The notes under the pieces are model-generated. The model made no database searches and had not been told where the DNA came from. It was given only the letters and a program-made list of their open reading frames with translations. Shown here in pieces: positions 54,583 through 63,230 of a stretch of DNA of 64,000 bases. This DNA comes from an uncultured Legionella sp. Its GTDB lineage: Bacteria > Pseudomonadota > Gammaproteobacteria > Legionellales > Legionellaceae. The stretch spans positions 62,001-126,000 of the forward strand of contig CABHON010000013.1 of the NCBI GenBank assembly GCA_902168255.1. Reading direction: 5' to 3'. The first letter of the stretch is position 1. The number at the start of each line of letters is the position of its first letter. Made by a program: the position numbers and the translations under genes.

Positions 54583-54945
54583 ATGAGTGATTTACCACAC
54601 TGCCCAAAATGCCATTCTGAATATACGTATGAAGATAGGGGATTGTACATTTGTCCAGAATGTGCGCATGAATGGTCAAAAAATGAAAGTGCTGAAACTC
54701 TTGACGACGATAAACTTATTGTGCGTGATGCTAATGGGAATTTATTGACTGATGGCGATTTTGTTACCATTATCAAAGATTTGAAAGTCAAAGGTTCATC
54801 TTCCATTTTGAAAGTTGGCACCAAAGTCAAAATACTTCGGTTGGTTGATGGCGATCATGATATTGATTGTAAAATTGATGGCATAGGCTCGATGATGTTA
54901 AAGTCAATTTTTGTAAAAAAAGCTGAAAGCCACAAGTCTTCATGA
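54583..54945 (+). CDS. yjdM: YjdM/PhnA-family zinc-ribbon protein
   Basis: 120 residues. N-terminal zinc ribbon with CPKC and CPEC near residues 7-30, then the compact beta domain conserved in YjdM/PhnA ([42 protein letters not shown]). The biochemical role is unknown; it is not the phosphonoacetate hydrolase that shared the PhnA name. Its stop overlaps the SulP transporter start by 4 bases (ATGA), so the two are coupled. Confidence 0.92.
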   Translation: MSDLPHCPKCHSEYTYEDRGLYICPECAHEWSKNESAETLDDDKLIVRDANGNLLTDGDFVTIIKDLKVKGSSSILKVGTKVKILRLVDGDHDIDCKIDGIGSMMLKSIFVKKAESHKSS

Positions 54946-56588
54946 TTGCTATTCGCGAGGCGTATCGTGCGGGTTTATGTGGGTTTAAAAATTGGCTACC
55001 TAATTTAGTTGCGGGATTTATTGTTGGTGTTGTGGCACTTCCACTTGCAATGGCCTTTGCGATAGCCTCTGGCGTACCACCCCAACAAGGATTATATACG
55101 GCCATTATTGCTGGCCTCATTGTTGGACTATTTGGCGGCAGTCGCGTTCAAATTGCGGGACCCACCGGTGCATTTGTTGTTATCTTAGCCGGCATCACGG
55201 CTAAATATGGCATCAGCGGATTACAAACAGCCACTTTATTAGCGGGAGGAATGCTCATCTTAATGGGCATCACAAAACTGGGTAATGTCATTAAGTTAAT
55301 TCCTGATCCGGTCATTGTCGGATTTACCGCCGGCATTGGTATTATCATTTTTGTTGGCGAGTGGAAGGATTTCTTTGGATTATCCGTTTCATTGCCGTTA
55401 GATGCGCATTTTTACCAGAAAATACAAGCTCTGTTTATGGCGTTGCCACATTTAAGCTGGGCAACAACAGGGCTGGCACTGATGAGTCTAGGATTAATAT
55501 TAATAACACCTCGATTTTTAAAACGTATACCAGGTCCTCTGGTTGCCCTAGTCATCGCCACCTTAGCGCAAACTTTTTTTCAATTCAAAGGCATTTCAAC
55601 CTTAGGGAGTGTTTTTGGTGAAATTTCATCAACATTACCGTCGTTAAGCCTGCCAAATTTGTCTGTTCCCTTAATGGCTCAATTAATTGGCCCTGCTTTT
55701 ACGATTGCGTTATTAGGCGCTATTGAATCATTATTATCTGCTGCCGCCGCTGATGGCATGGCCAATACACGCCATGATGCGAATCAAGAGCTTATTGGAC
55801 AAGGCTTAGCTAATCTTTTAGCGCCACTATTCGGTGGATTTGCCGCTACAGGCGCTATTGCAAGAACAGCGACAAATATTCGTAATGGTGGGAATAGCCC
55901 ATTGGCCGCTATTATTCACTCGATAACATTATTGCTCATCATTGTGTTTTTAGCCCCCTTTGCCTCAGCTATTCCATTATGCACATTGGCGGCTATTTTG
56001 TTTGTGGTTGCCTTCAATATGAGTGACATCCCACATTTTATTTATACCATAAAGCGCGCACCACGATACGATGTTATCGTGCTTCTGGTTACTTTTTTTC
56101 TGACCATATTCACCGATTTAGTGGTTGCTGTGAATATTGGCGTCATTCTCGCTATTTTGCTTTTTATTCGACGAATGAACCAAGCGATTATAGTAGAAAT
56201 TCACTCTCCCATACATTTTCAACATGAAATAAAAGAACATGGCATAAATGGCTTACCCGAGAATCTTCTCGTTTACACGATTCAAGGTCCTCTCTTTTTT
56301 GGTGCGGCTGAAAAAATTGAACGTGCTTTAGCCGTGACTCACACAGATCCTCTGGTCATTATTTTACGTTTAAAAAACGTCCCCTTTATAGACATGACCG
56401 GTTTAACAACATTGCGTGAATTGGTAGAACAATTTCATCATCGTGGTATAAAAATTTATATGTGCGAGGCGAATACGGAAGTACGTCGGAAACTTATCAA
56501 AGTCAATATGCATCAATGGTTACAGAAAAAACGTCTTTTCAAAACTTTCCCTGAAACACTCAAATCTTGTGCTTCTTCCAATATTTAG
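54942..56588 (+). CDS. SulP-family anion transporter with STAS domain
   Basis: 548 residues: a polytopic SLC26/SulP membrane domain (about 1-410; [52 protein letters not shown]) and a C-terminal STAS domain (about 440-540; [15 protein letters not shown]). Members carry sulfate, bicarbonate or other anions. Coupling to yjdM (ATGA) is seen; the transported ion cannot be told from sequence. Confidence 0.92.
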   Translation: MIAIREAYRAGLCGFKNWLPNLVAGFIVGVVALPLAMAFAIASGVPPQQGLYTAIIAGLIVGLFGGSRVQIAGPTGAFVVILAGITAKYGISGLQTATLLAGGMLILMGITKLGNVIKLIPDPVIVGFTAGIGIIIFVGEWKDFFGLSVSLPLDAHFYQKIQALFMALPHLSWATTGLALMSLGLILITPRFLKRIPGPLVALVIATLAQTFFQFKGISTLGSVFGEISSTLPSLSLPNLSVPLMAQLIGPAFTIALLGAIESLLSAAAADGMANTRHDANQELIGQGLANLLAPLFGGFAATGAIARTATNIRNGGNSPLAAIIHSITLLLIIVFLAPFASAIPLCTLAAILFVVAFNMSDIPHFIYTIKRAPRYDVIVLLVTFFLTIFTDLVVAVNIGVILAILLFIRRMNQAIIVEIHSPIHFQHEIKEHGINGLPENLLVYTIQGPLFFGAAEKIERALAVTHTDPLVIILRLKNVPFIDMTGLTTLRELVEQFHHRGIKIYMCEANTEVRRKLIKVNMHQWLQKKRLFKTFPETLKSCASSNI

Positions 56589-56612
56589 AATATGCACACA
56601 CCGCAATTGAAA

Positions 56613-56768
56613 TTAATTAAACATATAAGATATGCCAGTGCGGAGCAAAAAAGGATCACTTACATCAGACAGTCCAACTGCCGGTTGAATCCGTATGGCG
56701 CAAGCTGAAGATAAGGATTCATATTCATTTGAGCTTTTAATGGCAATGTGAACATAATGAGTAAACAT
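56613..56768 (-). pseudogene. Possible C-terminal fragment of an outer-membrane beta-barrel protein
   Basis: A 51-codon frame ends AIRIQPAVGLSDVSDPFLL then RTGISYMFN. The alternating pattern and the closing aromatic residue resemble the last strands of outer-membrane transporters (phenol-degradation MetA-like, PF13557 type). There is no upstream part in the window. It fills most of the 223-base gap between the SulP gene and nsrR. Weak evidence. Confidence 0.25.
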
Positions 56769-56811
56769 CCTAATAATACGATGTTACGACAAATCTTTTT
56801 GGTAAGAAAGT

Positions 56812-57264
56812 TTATTTGTTCAATTTAATACTTATACTTAATTTTTTGTTGATACCTACAATTTCTTGCTTTGTTTTTGGCAGAAGATCTATTAGTCTAT
56901 ATGATTTTAGTACTTGAGCAAATGAATTTGTTGCTTCATTTAATACGAGCTTGAGACGGCAAACACCTCGTACGGGACATAGAAGGTGATCACAGTCTAT
57001 AATGTCTAAGGTTCCTTCAAACTGCATAACAATTTCATATAATGTTAGCTCCAACGTGGACTCATTAATTTTAAGTCCACCACCTTTACCCCGCAAGGTG
57101 GTAATGCAGTTTATTTTAGCCAGTTTTCCGACTATTTTAACAAGATGTTCACGAGAAATATTAAACTTCTCTGCAATCTCACTAAGCGTTGATAAACGAT
57201 CTCTCGTTATGGCCAGAAATAGCAGTGTTCGTAAGGCGTAATCAGTTTTCTGAGTTAACTGCAT
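56812..57264 (-). CDS. nsrR: Nitric-oxide-sensing repressor NsrR (Rrf2 family)
   Basis: Iron-sulfur repressor that loses DNA binding when NO attacks its cluster. Rrf2 winged helix (LSEIAEKFNISREHLVKIVGKL) and cluster cysteines at 91, 96 and 102 (CDHLLC, then CPVRGVC), the same numbers as E. coli NsrR. An upstream frame reaches 57318, but family members start MQLTxxTDYALR, so I choose the ATG at 57264 (150 aa), 23 bases inside aox. This overlap puts sensor and oxidase in one operon. Confidence 0.92.
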   Translation of the reverse strand: MQLTQKTDYALRTLLFLAITRDRLSTLSEIAEKFNISREHLVKIVGKLAKINCITTLRGKGGGLKINESTLELTLYEIVMQFEGTLDIIDCDHLLCPVRGVCRLKLVLNEATNSFAQVLKSYRLIDLLPKTKQEIVGINKKLSISIKLNK

Positions 57265-57916
57265 AACGCTTTTCTTGAGCATTTTCAGGTGTAAAAGGAT
57301 TGAAAATTCCTTTACCACTGACGATTTGATTGGCTAAATAATGATTAACGTCACGATGCTCTTCCTCGTCTTTCCCGACGACCATAACCACATCACGTAA
57401 GGTAGCATTATTGGGTAAATGCCAATATTGTTTAGCAATTTCTGGAGCGGCACAATTCTCAATTCGTCCAGCATCAATTTCAGCCAAATAATGAATGTAG
57501 CTTACGACAGCCTCCTCTTCAAGGTATCCAACAAAACGATGTGCTGTTCGAGTAGAAACAACATACATCAGCAAATAAAAAACAACAAATATGGCTTGAA
57601 CACAAAAAATTATAGTTCGTTCAAACCAATTTGGTTTTGCTATTTCAATGAATGTCATTAAATGCATACGTTCATTATCAGCTTCTTCTAATAGCCTTTT
57701 AATCCATCCGTGGTCATCCCGAATTTTGCGCAAGCAATTTAAATGTTGTAGTGCTCCGCCCACCATGCCAGGTACTGCAGCAACCGTTTCTAATACTATG
57801 GCACGATTACCATAACGTTTTCTAAAAAATGTATCTGCACAAAATCTAAGGCATTTAACTAACACAAAAGCAAATTTATCACTCATTGTGTTGGCTGGTT
57901 GATGTGTGTACTGCAT
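57242..57916 (-). CDS. aox: Alternative oxidase (di-iron quinol oxidase)
   Basis: Cyanide- and NO-resistant quinol:oxygen oxidoreductase of the inner membrane, not proton pumping. 224 residues. All di-iron ligands are visible: Glu43 (VLETVAAVPG), Glu82 and His85 (NERMHLMTF), the Glu in GYLEEEAV (133-135), and Glu184-x-x-His187 (KDEEEHRDVNH; more often DEAHHRDVNH). Two hydrophobic membrane-facing helices lie between. In Vibrio fischeri aox is repressed by NsrR and induced by NO; here nsrR is the next gene and an NsrR-type box lies 55-77 bases upstream of the ATG. Rare in intracellular gammaproteobacteria as far as I know. Confidence 0.93.
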   Translation of the reverse strand: MQYTHQPANTMSDKFAFVLVKCLRFCADTFFRKRYGNRAIVLETVAAVPGMVGGALQHLNCLRKIRDDHGWIKRLLEEADNERMHLMTFIEIAKPNWFERTIIFCVQAIFVVFYLLMYVVSTRTAHRFVGYLEEEAVVSYIHYLAEIDAGRIENCAAPEIAKQYWHLPNNATLRDVVMVVGKDEEEHRDVNHYLANQIVSGKGIFNPFTPENAQEKRYAVNSEN

Positions 57917-57970
57917 ATACGTACCTTCCTATAATTGAATTATCAAATATTTTCAGTCGCTATTGTACTA

Positions 57971-57993
57971 AAGTTGCATCAAAAATACCACTT
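57971..57993. promoter_or_regulatory. NsrR-type operator of aox-nsrR
   Basis: AAGTTGCATCA, one base, AAATACCACTT. Against the E. coli NsrR consensus half-sites AAGATGYATTT and AAATRCATCTT it matches 8/11 and 9/11, with the same 11-1-11 spacing and visible dyad symmetry. The likely -10 of aox (TACAAT on the minus strand, 57967-57962) lies 3 bases away, so a bound repressor would cover the -35 region. Confidence 0.7.
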
Positions 57994-58023
57994 TAATTTT
58001 TAACCATTAGTTGCTCAGTTACA

Positions 58024-60300
58024 TTACGCACGTTTAAAACTACCGCGTAACTTCATCATAAAGTCGTACGACATGAGAAAAGCTCCCGCAGCAAAAAAAA
58101 CATCTCCAGGAAAACGTAACCACTGCCATAATAACGTTGTGTTATAAAACTTCAAGCTTCTGGCATACGTTAAACCATGCTCATAAACAGCCATGAGCTG
58201 CATCCAGCCGATAGGAAAGAAATTCAAGATAATCCACAACACAACACCGAAATTATATAACCAGAATGCCCATAGTCCTAAACGATCACTCCAAAGTGCT
58301 TTATCTCCAGCGGCATAACGTAAACAAAAATATATTAATCCCAATGCTAACAGTCCGAATGCGCCAAATAATGCGGTGTGCGCATGATTTAAAGTGAGAA
58401 ATGTGGCATGTTCATAATAATTCACTAAAGGCGCATTAATTGTGCCTCCACCAAAAACACCGGCACCCACGAAATTCCAAAATGCTGCACCAATGATATA
58501 CGTGTAGGCTAAACGATAATGAAATACTTTTTGTTGTTGAATTAATGTGTGCTGATTAATTGCTTCAATGATGAGTAAAACCAACGGCAAAACTTCAATA
58601 AAAGAAAACATACTACCCAATGCCAACCAAAAATCCGGTGTACCTATCCAATACCAATGATGTCCTGTACCTAATACTCCGCCTAAAAAAATTAAAATAG
58701 TTTCAAATAGAACCGTTCTTTCTGCTAATTTTCGCGAGACCAAACCAAGGGCCATTAAAAGATAGGCTGACATACAGACAGCAAAAAATTCAAACGACTG
58801 TTCTACCCATAAATGCACGACCCACCAACGCCAAAAATCAGTGATGGCAAAAGATTTTTCAATGCCTGTTAAGGGAATCATGCCAAACCAATACAAGACA
58901 GCGATGTTAATCGTACTTGCCCAAAATAAGTGCTCTAAACCAATTTTTCCCGTCCAAAACTCTTTCGTCGCTATTTTTAATTGAGTTAGTGTTGGCCATA
59001 ATCCACGGAATACTAAAATGCTCCACAAAATTAAACCAATAGAAAAACCAATCTGCCAGAAACGTCCTAATTGAAGATAAGATAAACCTTGGTTTCCGAA
59101 CCAAAACCAATGCTTCATGATGATGCCTTGTATACCTAAATAATCCCCAACAATGGCGCCACCTACAATGAATAAGGTTACCCAGAATAGCAATGTTACC
59201 AACCTACTTTGGCCTTTTGCTTCTTTACCACTAATTAATGGTGCAATAAAAAGGGCCGATGCAATCCATGACAAACCAATCCAAATAATGGGCGTTTGAA
59301 TATGAACATCGCGTAAAAAATTAAAAGGTAGAAGGGTGTTGATATTAATTCCATAGAAACTTTCACGATCGGCATAATCATGCGCCATGAGGATGCCCAC
59401 AAAAATTTGCAATAGAAACACCAGCGCCACGACTATAAAATATTGACCTGTTTTTTGTTGACTGGGAAACAGTGGCCGAAAATCAGAAAATACAGCCGTT
59501 TTAGGTGCATCATCTGGCCCATCTAAATAACGGTGATAGATAAATAATATTGCGCCAAAACCAAAAAAGGCAAAACAAAATGAAACCCACGTCCATAAAA
59601 AAGTAGCGCTTGTAGGTGCATTGCCAACAGAAGGTTCATAAGGCCAGTTATTGGTGTAAGAATAATTGGCATCAGGCCGCAACGCTATGGTTGTCATGGA
59701 TGAATACAACAGAAAATCAGCTACTTGTAACGCTGTTTGCGGCGCTAAGCTGGCTGCTTTAGTCCAGCCTTTTGCAAATTGATTGGTCAATAGTATCTGC
59801 GAAATTTCTGTTTGCAATCGTGTAACCGCTACAGCAAGAGGTTCAGGTAAAACTACTTCCTTTGCGTGAAGCGGAATATGTCGCAATATGTTTTGAGTAT
59901 TTGATCGCACCGTATATTGCGCTTCAGAGGTAAGCTCAGAAAGTGGTTGATGAAATTTTTCTATAGCAAGCGCTTCTTCTGTGTATTGTTCTAACTTGAC
60001 CAAATATTGTGCGGTGTAATCTTCCCCATAATAAGAGCCCATGCCATACAAGCTACCATAGTCCATTAAATCGGCTTGTTGAAAACCACTTTTCCCTGCG
60101 ACAACATCAGCATTGGAAAATAGTATATTACCCGAAGTATTCAGAAAATTATTGGGTTGAGGAGGTACCTGTTGGTAAGTGAGGTAACTACCCCACACCA
60201 AAGCAGAAAAGCAAATAATGGCCGTGGCAAGTAAAATCCATTTTAAAATAGTAGCTACATTATCATTGGATTTGGCTAAATTGATACGGATACGACTCAT
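58024..60300 (-). CDS. norB: Quinol-dependent nitric oxide reductase (qNOR)
   Basis: Reduces NO to N2O with electrons from quinol. 758 residues: an N-terminal helix and periplasmic extension (about 15-230), as in qNOR where a NorC-like domain without haem c is fused, then twelve-helix haem-copper-like core. Ligand regions visible are WVVHLWVEQSFEFF, GTGHHWYWIG and LNHAHTALFGAFG (haem b and FeB histidines). It is followed on the same strand by aox-nsrR after 107 bases. It protects against host or environmental NO; there is no sign of a full denitrification set here. Confidence 0.95.
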   Translation of the reverse strand: MSRIRINLAKSNDNVATILKWILLATAIICFSALVWGSYLTYQQVPPQPNNFLNTSGNILFSNADVVAGKSGFQQADLMDYGSLYGMGSYYGEDYTAQYLVKLEQYTEEALAIEKFHQPLSELTSEAQYTVRSNTQNILRHIPLHAKEVVLPEPLAVAVTRLQTEISQILLTNQFAKGWTKAASLAPQTALQVADFLLYSSMTTIALRPDANYSYTNNWPYEPSVGNAPTSATFLWTWVSFCFAFFGFGAILFIYHRYLDGPDDAPKTAVFSDFRPLFPSQQKTGQYFIVVALVFLLQIFVGILMAHDYADRESFYGININTLLPFNFLRDVHIQTPIIWIGLSWIASALFIAPLISGKEAKGQSRLVTLLFWVTLFIVGGAIVGDYLGIQGIIMKHWFWFGNQGLSYLQLGRFWQIGFSIGLILWSILVFRGLWPTLTQLKIATKEFWTGKIGLEHLFWASTINIAVLYWFGMIPLTGIEKSFAITDFWRWWVVHLWVEQSFEFFAVCMSAYLLMALGLVSRKLAERTVLFETILIFLGGVLGTGHHWYWIGTPDFWLALGSMFSFIEVLPLVLLIIEAINQHTLIQQQKVFHYRLAYTYIIGAAFWNFVGAGVFGGGTINAPLVNYYEHATFLTLNHAHTALFGAFGLLALGLIYFCLRYAAGDKALWSDRLGLWAFWLYNFGVVLWIILNFFPIGWMQLMAVYEHGLTYARSLKFYNTTLLWQWLRFPGDVFFAAGAFLMSYDFMMKLRGSFKRA

Positions 60301-60370
60301 TTTTAAGATACTCTTTTAATTTTTGATAATTGATTGTACAGTTTTAAAGCCTAATATTGATAAAGGGCCG

Positions 60371-60393
60371 GTGATACATTATAAATAATTTGT
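60371..60393. promoter_or_regulatory. Weak candidate NsrR site upstream of norB
   Basis: GTGATACATTA, one base, AAATAATTTGT matches the NsrR half-site consensus at 7/11 and 7/11. It sits 71-93 bases before the norB ATG; a TACAAT -10 candidate is at 60338-60333 (minus strand). In AT-rich DNA this score is not decisive. Confidence 0.35.
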
Positions 60394-60489
60394 GATATTT
60401 ATTAAATGAGTTGACTCTAATTATTACGAATGATCAAAAGCAAGAAAATAGCTGGCTAAAAAAACAGGCAATATAATTCTGCCGGGAAA

Positions 60490-61352
60490 ATGCAAAATAA
60501 TTCTGCAACCTACAGAGGAAATACTTTACTTTTTCTAGATACAGGTTTTTTCAAAAATTACAAACAAACAGATAGTGTTTATTTCGAATTATTTAACCTC
60601 AGCAAAGAAGAAAATGTTTATTTGTGTACATCTCAACTGTGTGTACGTGAATGGATTTCTCAAAAAATAACTGATATAGATAACAGTTCAAATGACATTT
60701 GTAATAAGCTTAAAAACTTACAAAACAAACCATTTCTTCAAGAAGAATTTATTGATGATATTGCACTGTGTATACAGCAATTTGAATCTCACGAGGAAAG
60801 TATTTCTAGTTCCATTAATAAAAAAATCAATCAGTTTATCGACGAAAATAATATACAAGTTTTTCCTCTATTAGAAAAACTACCCTTAATAATCAAAATA
60901 GAAATCCAGAAACAAAAGCATTATTTTCAGCTCGTGATATTCAAATGCTAAAATTACTGGCTCAAGAAGCTGGAATTTCAACAACAAATTCGCAGAATAG
61001 TTCTAATAGAAATTCAGAAATAGCTGATAGTATTCGGGCTGGTTATACCGATGAAGACTTTGAAGAGTTGCTTCATCAAAATCCGCCACTTGAACGGTAT
61101 ATTTATCTTCGTTTAGATCGCTTTGAAATGGCTTCTGACATAAGAGACTCTTGGAGACCTCAACAAATAAATTCAGTTTCTTTTTATTATCATCTTGCTA
61201 ATTACTGTTATTTATCTCTTGCTACAATAGTCGCACAAAATGCTCAAGCCGCTGCTGCGTTTACATCAGTTTATACTAAAAGGCTCTTTGATTATTTTAT
61301 ATCCCGTTTGAAATTATTCTATTGTCAACAACAGTGGGTAAATCAGTCTTAA
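60490..61352 (+). pseudogene. PIN-like protein gene, probably frameshifted
   Basis: Two overlapping frames. The first (60490-60951) opens like a PIN nuclease domain: LLFLDTGFFKNYK with the first acidic residue, then VYLCTSQLCVREW. The second (from 60945 by ATG) can be read back through the end of the first as NPETKALFSARDIQMLKLLA, which continues the domain better than the first frame's own tail (HYFQLVIFKC). One indel at about 60870-60920 would join them into one ~285-residue protein. The 3' end overlaps the opposite-strand metal ATPase by 56 bases. It may be broken, programmed to shift, or a sequencing error. Confidence 0.5.
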
Positions 61353-63225
61353 GCCTGGTTCCCCATGTTAATCTTAGGGCATTAATAATTGCTAGGAGAT
61401 CGATTACTTCTTGAAGCATGGCTCCAGCTACTGGAGTGATAAGCCCCAGAGCAGCAAAAAGCATTCCTAACAGGCTCAAAACCATTCCTCCTATGGCACT
61501 TTGTAAGGCAATTCTACGGGTCTTTTCACTTAAATGAATCAATTCATCCACTTTAATTAATGTATTTTCCATTATTACCGCACTTGCTGCTTCAGCAGTA
61601 ATATTACTGGATTGCCCAAACGCGATGCCTACAGTTGCTGCTGTTAAAGCCGGTGCGTCATTAATACCATCTCCCATGAAAACAGTTGGGGACTGTTGAG
61701 TTTCGTTTCGCACAATAATAAGTTTTTGTTCTGGACTTTGTGATGAATATATTTCAGTAAAAGGAATGAAGTTAGCAAGGTAATTAACTTCTGATTCACG
61801 ATCTCCCGAAACTAACATAATTTTTTCAAATTGATGTGCTGGTTTCAAATGGCGAATAAATGATTCACTTTCAGCTCGTGGTGCATCATGAAAATGTAAA
61901 GTAGCCGCATACTGATTATTTAATAAAACCATGCATTCTAAACCCGGAGAGACACGGGGTAACAATGGCTCACATTGAGGTATTATTTCTAATAATTTTT
62001 TTCGATGAGTGATTTGTATAATTTGGTAATTAATAATTCCACGTAATCCCTGTCCTGGTTTTTCTGAGATACTAGATGATTCAAGTAAGTCAATATTTTG
62101 TTCCCTGGTTGCTTTTATTACTGCACTTGCGAGAGGGTGTTTGGAATACCGCTCAAGACTCCCAACATATTGGAGTATTTGTTTTTCGGTGTAGGGTTTA
62201 ACAGTAGAAATTTCCGTTAAGGTGGGCTTTCCATAAGTAAGAGTACCTGTTTTATCAAAAATAGCCGTTTTACATTTTGCTAATTGTTCCAAGGCAGCAG
62301 GATCTTTTATAATAATCGCTTGTTTTGCTGCTCGTGAAATAGCGCCAATAATCGTAATGGGAATAGCGATCAATAATGGACAAGGTGTTGCTATAACAAG
62401 TACGGCAAGAAATCGAATAGCATCATGGGTAAAATACCAAGTGACTCCAGCTAATAGAAGTGCAATAGGTGCAAAAATAGCACCAATTTGATCACCAATC
62501 CGACGAAGTGATGGCCGCTTTTGTTCGGCCTCTTCTAATACTTTTACAATAACAGAGTATCTTGAATCTTCTGATAGCTTAGTAGCTTGAATGGTAAGTA
62601 CACCTTCTCCATTAACAGCACCCGATAAAACGGAGGCGCCCGGAGCCTTAGATATTTGATATGGCTCTCCTGTAAGATAGGATTCATCCATAGAACTATT
62701 ACCTTTGATGACGATACCATCTATGGGGCAGATTTCATGAGGATAAATAATAATTTCATCGTTAATATTAATACTAGCTAAAGAAATATCTTCAGTTTGG
62801 TTATTATTTTTTCGATGCGCAATAAGTGGCATACGTTGAGCAAGCGCTAATAAAACAGAAGAGGCTTTGCGTAAAGCATATTGTTCTAGAATTTGCCCAC
62901 TGGCTAACATGAAGATAATTAATGTTGCGGCCAAATATTCCTGGAGAATCACAGCGGTGATTAAAGCAATTGCAGCAAGCGAGTCAGCACCAAAATTTCC
63001 TCGAATCAATTTTAAAATAATTTGTAAAAAAAGCGGGATCCCGCCAATTATTATTACAAATAATAAAATAACATCTTTAAAAGCCATATTTAAGGCATTG
63101 ATTATTAAATAAATACTAATGGCTATTAAAGAGAGAATTGCGATAAGTGACAGCCATTTAGATTTTATATGCTTGCTGATTAATGTCATTAAAGGTTGTT
63201 TATTTATTCTCATGTATTTTCTCAA
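61297..63225 (-). CDS. P1B-type heavy-metal-transporting ATPase
   Basis: 642-residue metal-exporting P-type ATPase. Actuator TGEP loop (DESYLTGEP), membrane metal motif TPCPLLIA (CPL where Cu/Zn pumps usually have CPC), phosphorylation DKTGTLTYGKP, the P1B SKHPLASA histidine-proline, and hinge GDGINDAP. No N-terminal metal-binding domain is present. The ion cannot be assigned confidently. It starts 5 bases after the alcohol dehydrogenase on the same strand, so they are cotranscribed. Confidence 0.92.
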   Translation of the reverse strand: MRKYMRINKQPLMTLISKHIKSKWLSLIAILSLIAISIYLIINALNMAFKDVILLFVIIIGGIPLFLQIILKLIRGNFGADSLAAIALITAVILQEYLAATLIIFMLASGQILEQYALRKASSVLLALAQRMPLIAHRKNNNQTEDISLASININDEIIIYPHEICPIDGIVIKGNSSMDESYLTGEPYQISKAPGASVLSGAVNGEGVLTIQATKLSEDSRYSVIVKVLEEAEQKRPSLRRIGDQIGAIFAPIALLLAGVTWYFTHDAIRFLAVLVIATPCPLLIAIPITIIGAISRAAKQAIIIKDPAALEQLAKCKTAIFDKTGTLTYGKPTLTEISTVKPYTEKQILQYVGSLERYSKHPLASAVIKATREQNIDLLESSSISEKPGQGLRGIINYQIIQITHRKKLLEIIPQCEPLLPRVSPGLECMVLLNNQYAATLHFHDAPRAESESFIRHLKPAHQFEKIMLVSGDRESEVNYLANFIPFTEIYSSQSPEQKLIIVRNETQQSPTVFMGDGINDAPALTAATVGIAFGQSSNITAEAASAVIMENTLIKVDELIHLSEKTRRIALQSAIGGMVLSLLGMLFAALGLITPVAGAMLQEVIDLLAIINALRLTWGTRLKTDLPTVVDNRIISNGI

Positions 63226-63230
63226 CGAAA

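Noticed and set aside
57265-57318. Longer NsrR start
   Set aside because: Family members begin at MQLTxxTDYALR; the extension is the antisense-free tail of aox in another frame.
60301-60340. FNR-type site (TTGAT-N4-ATCAA) before norB
   Set aside because: TTGAT occurs, but the facing ATCAA half is not at the right spacing.
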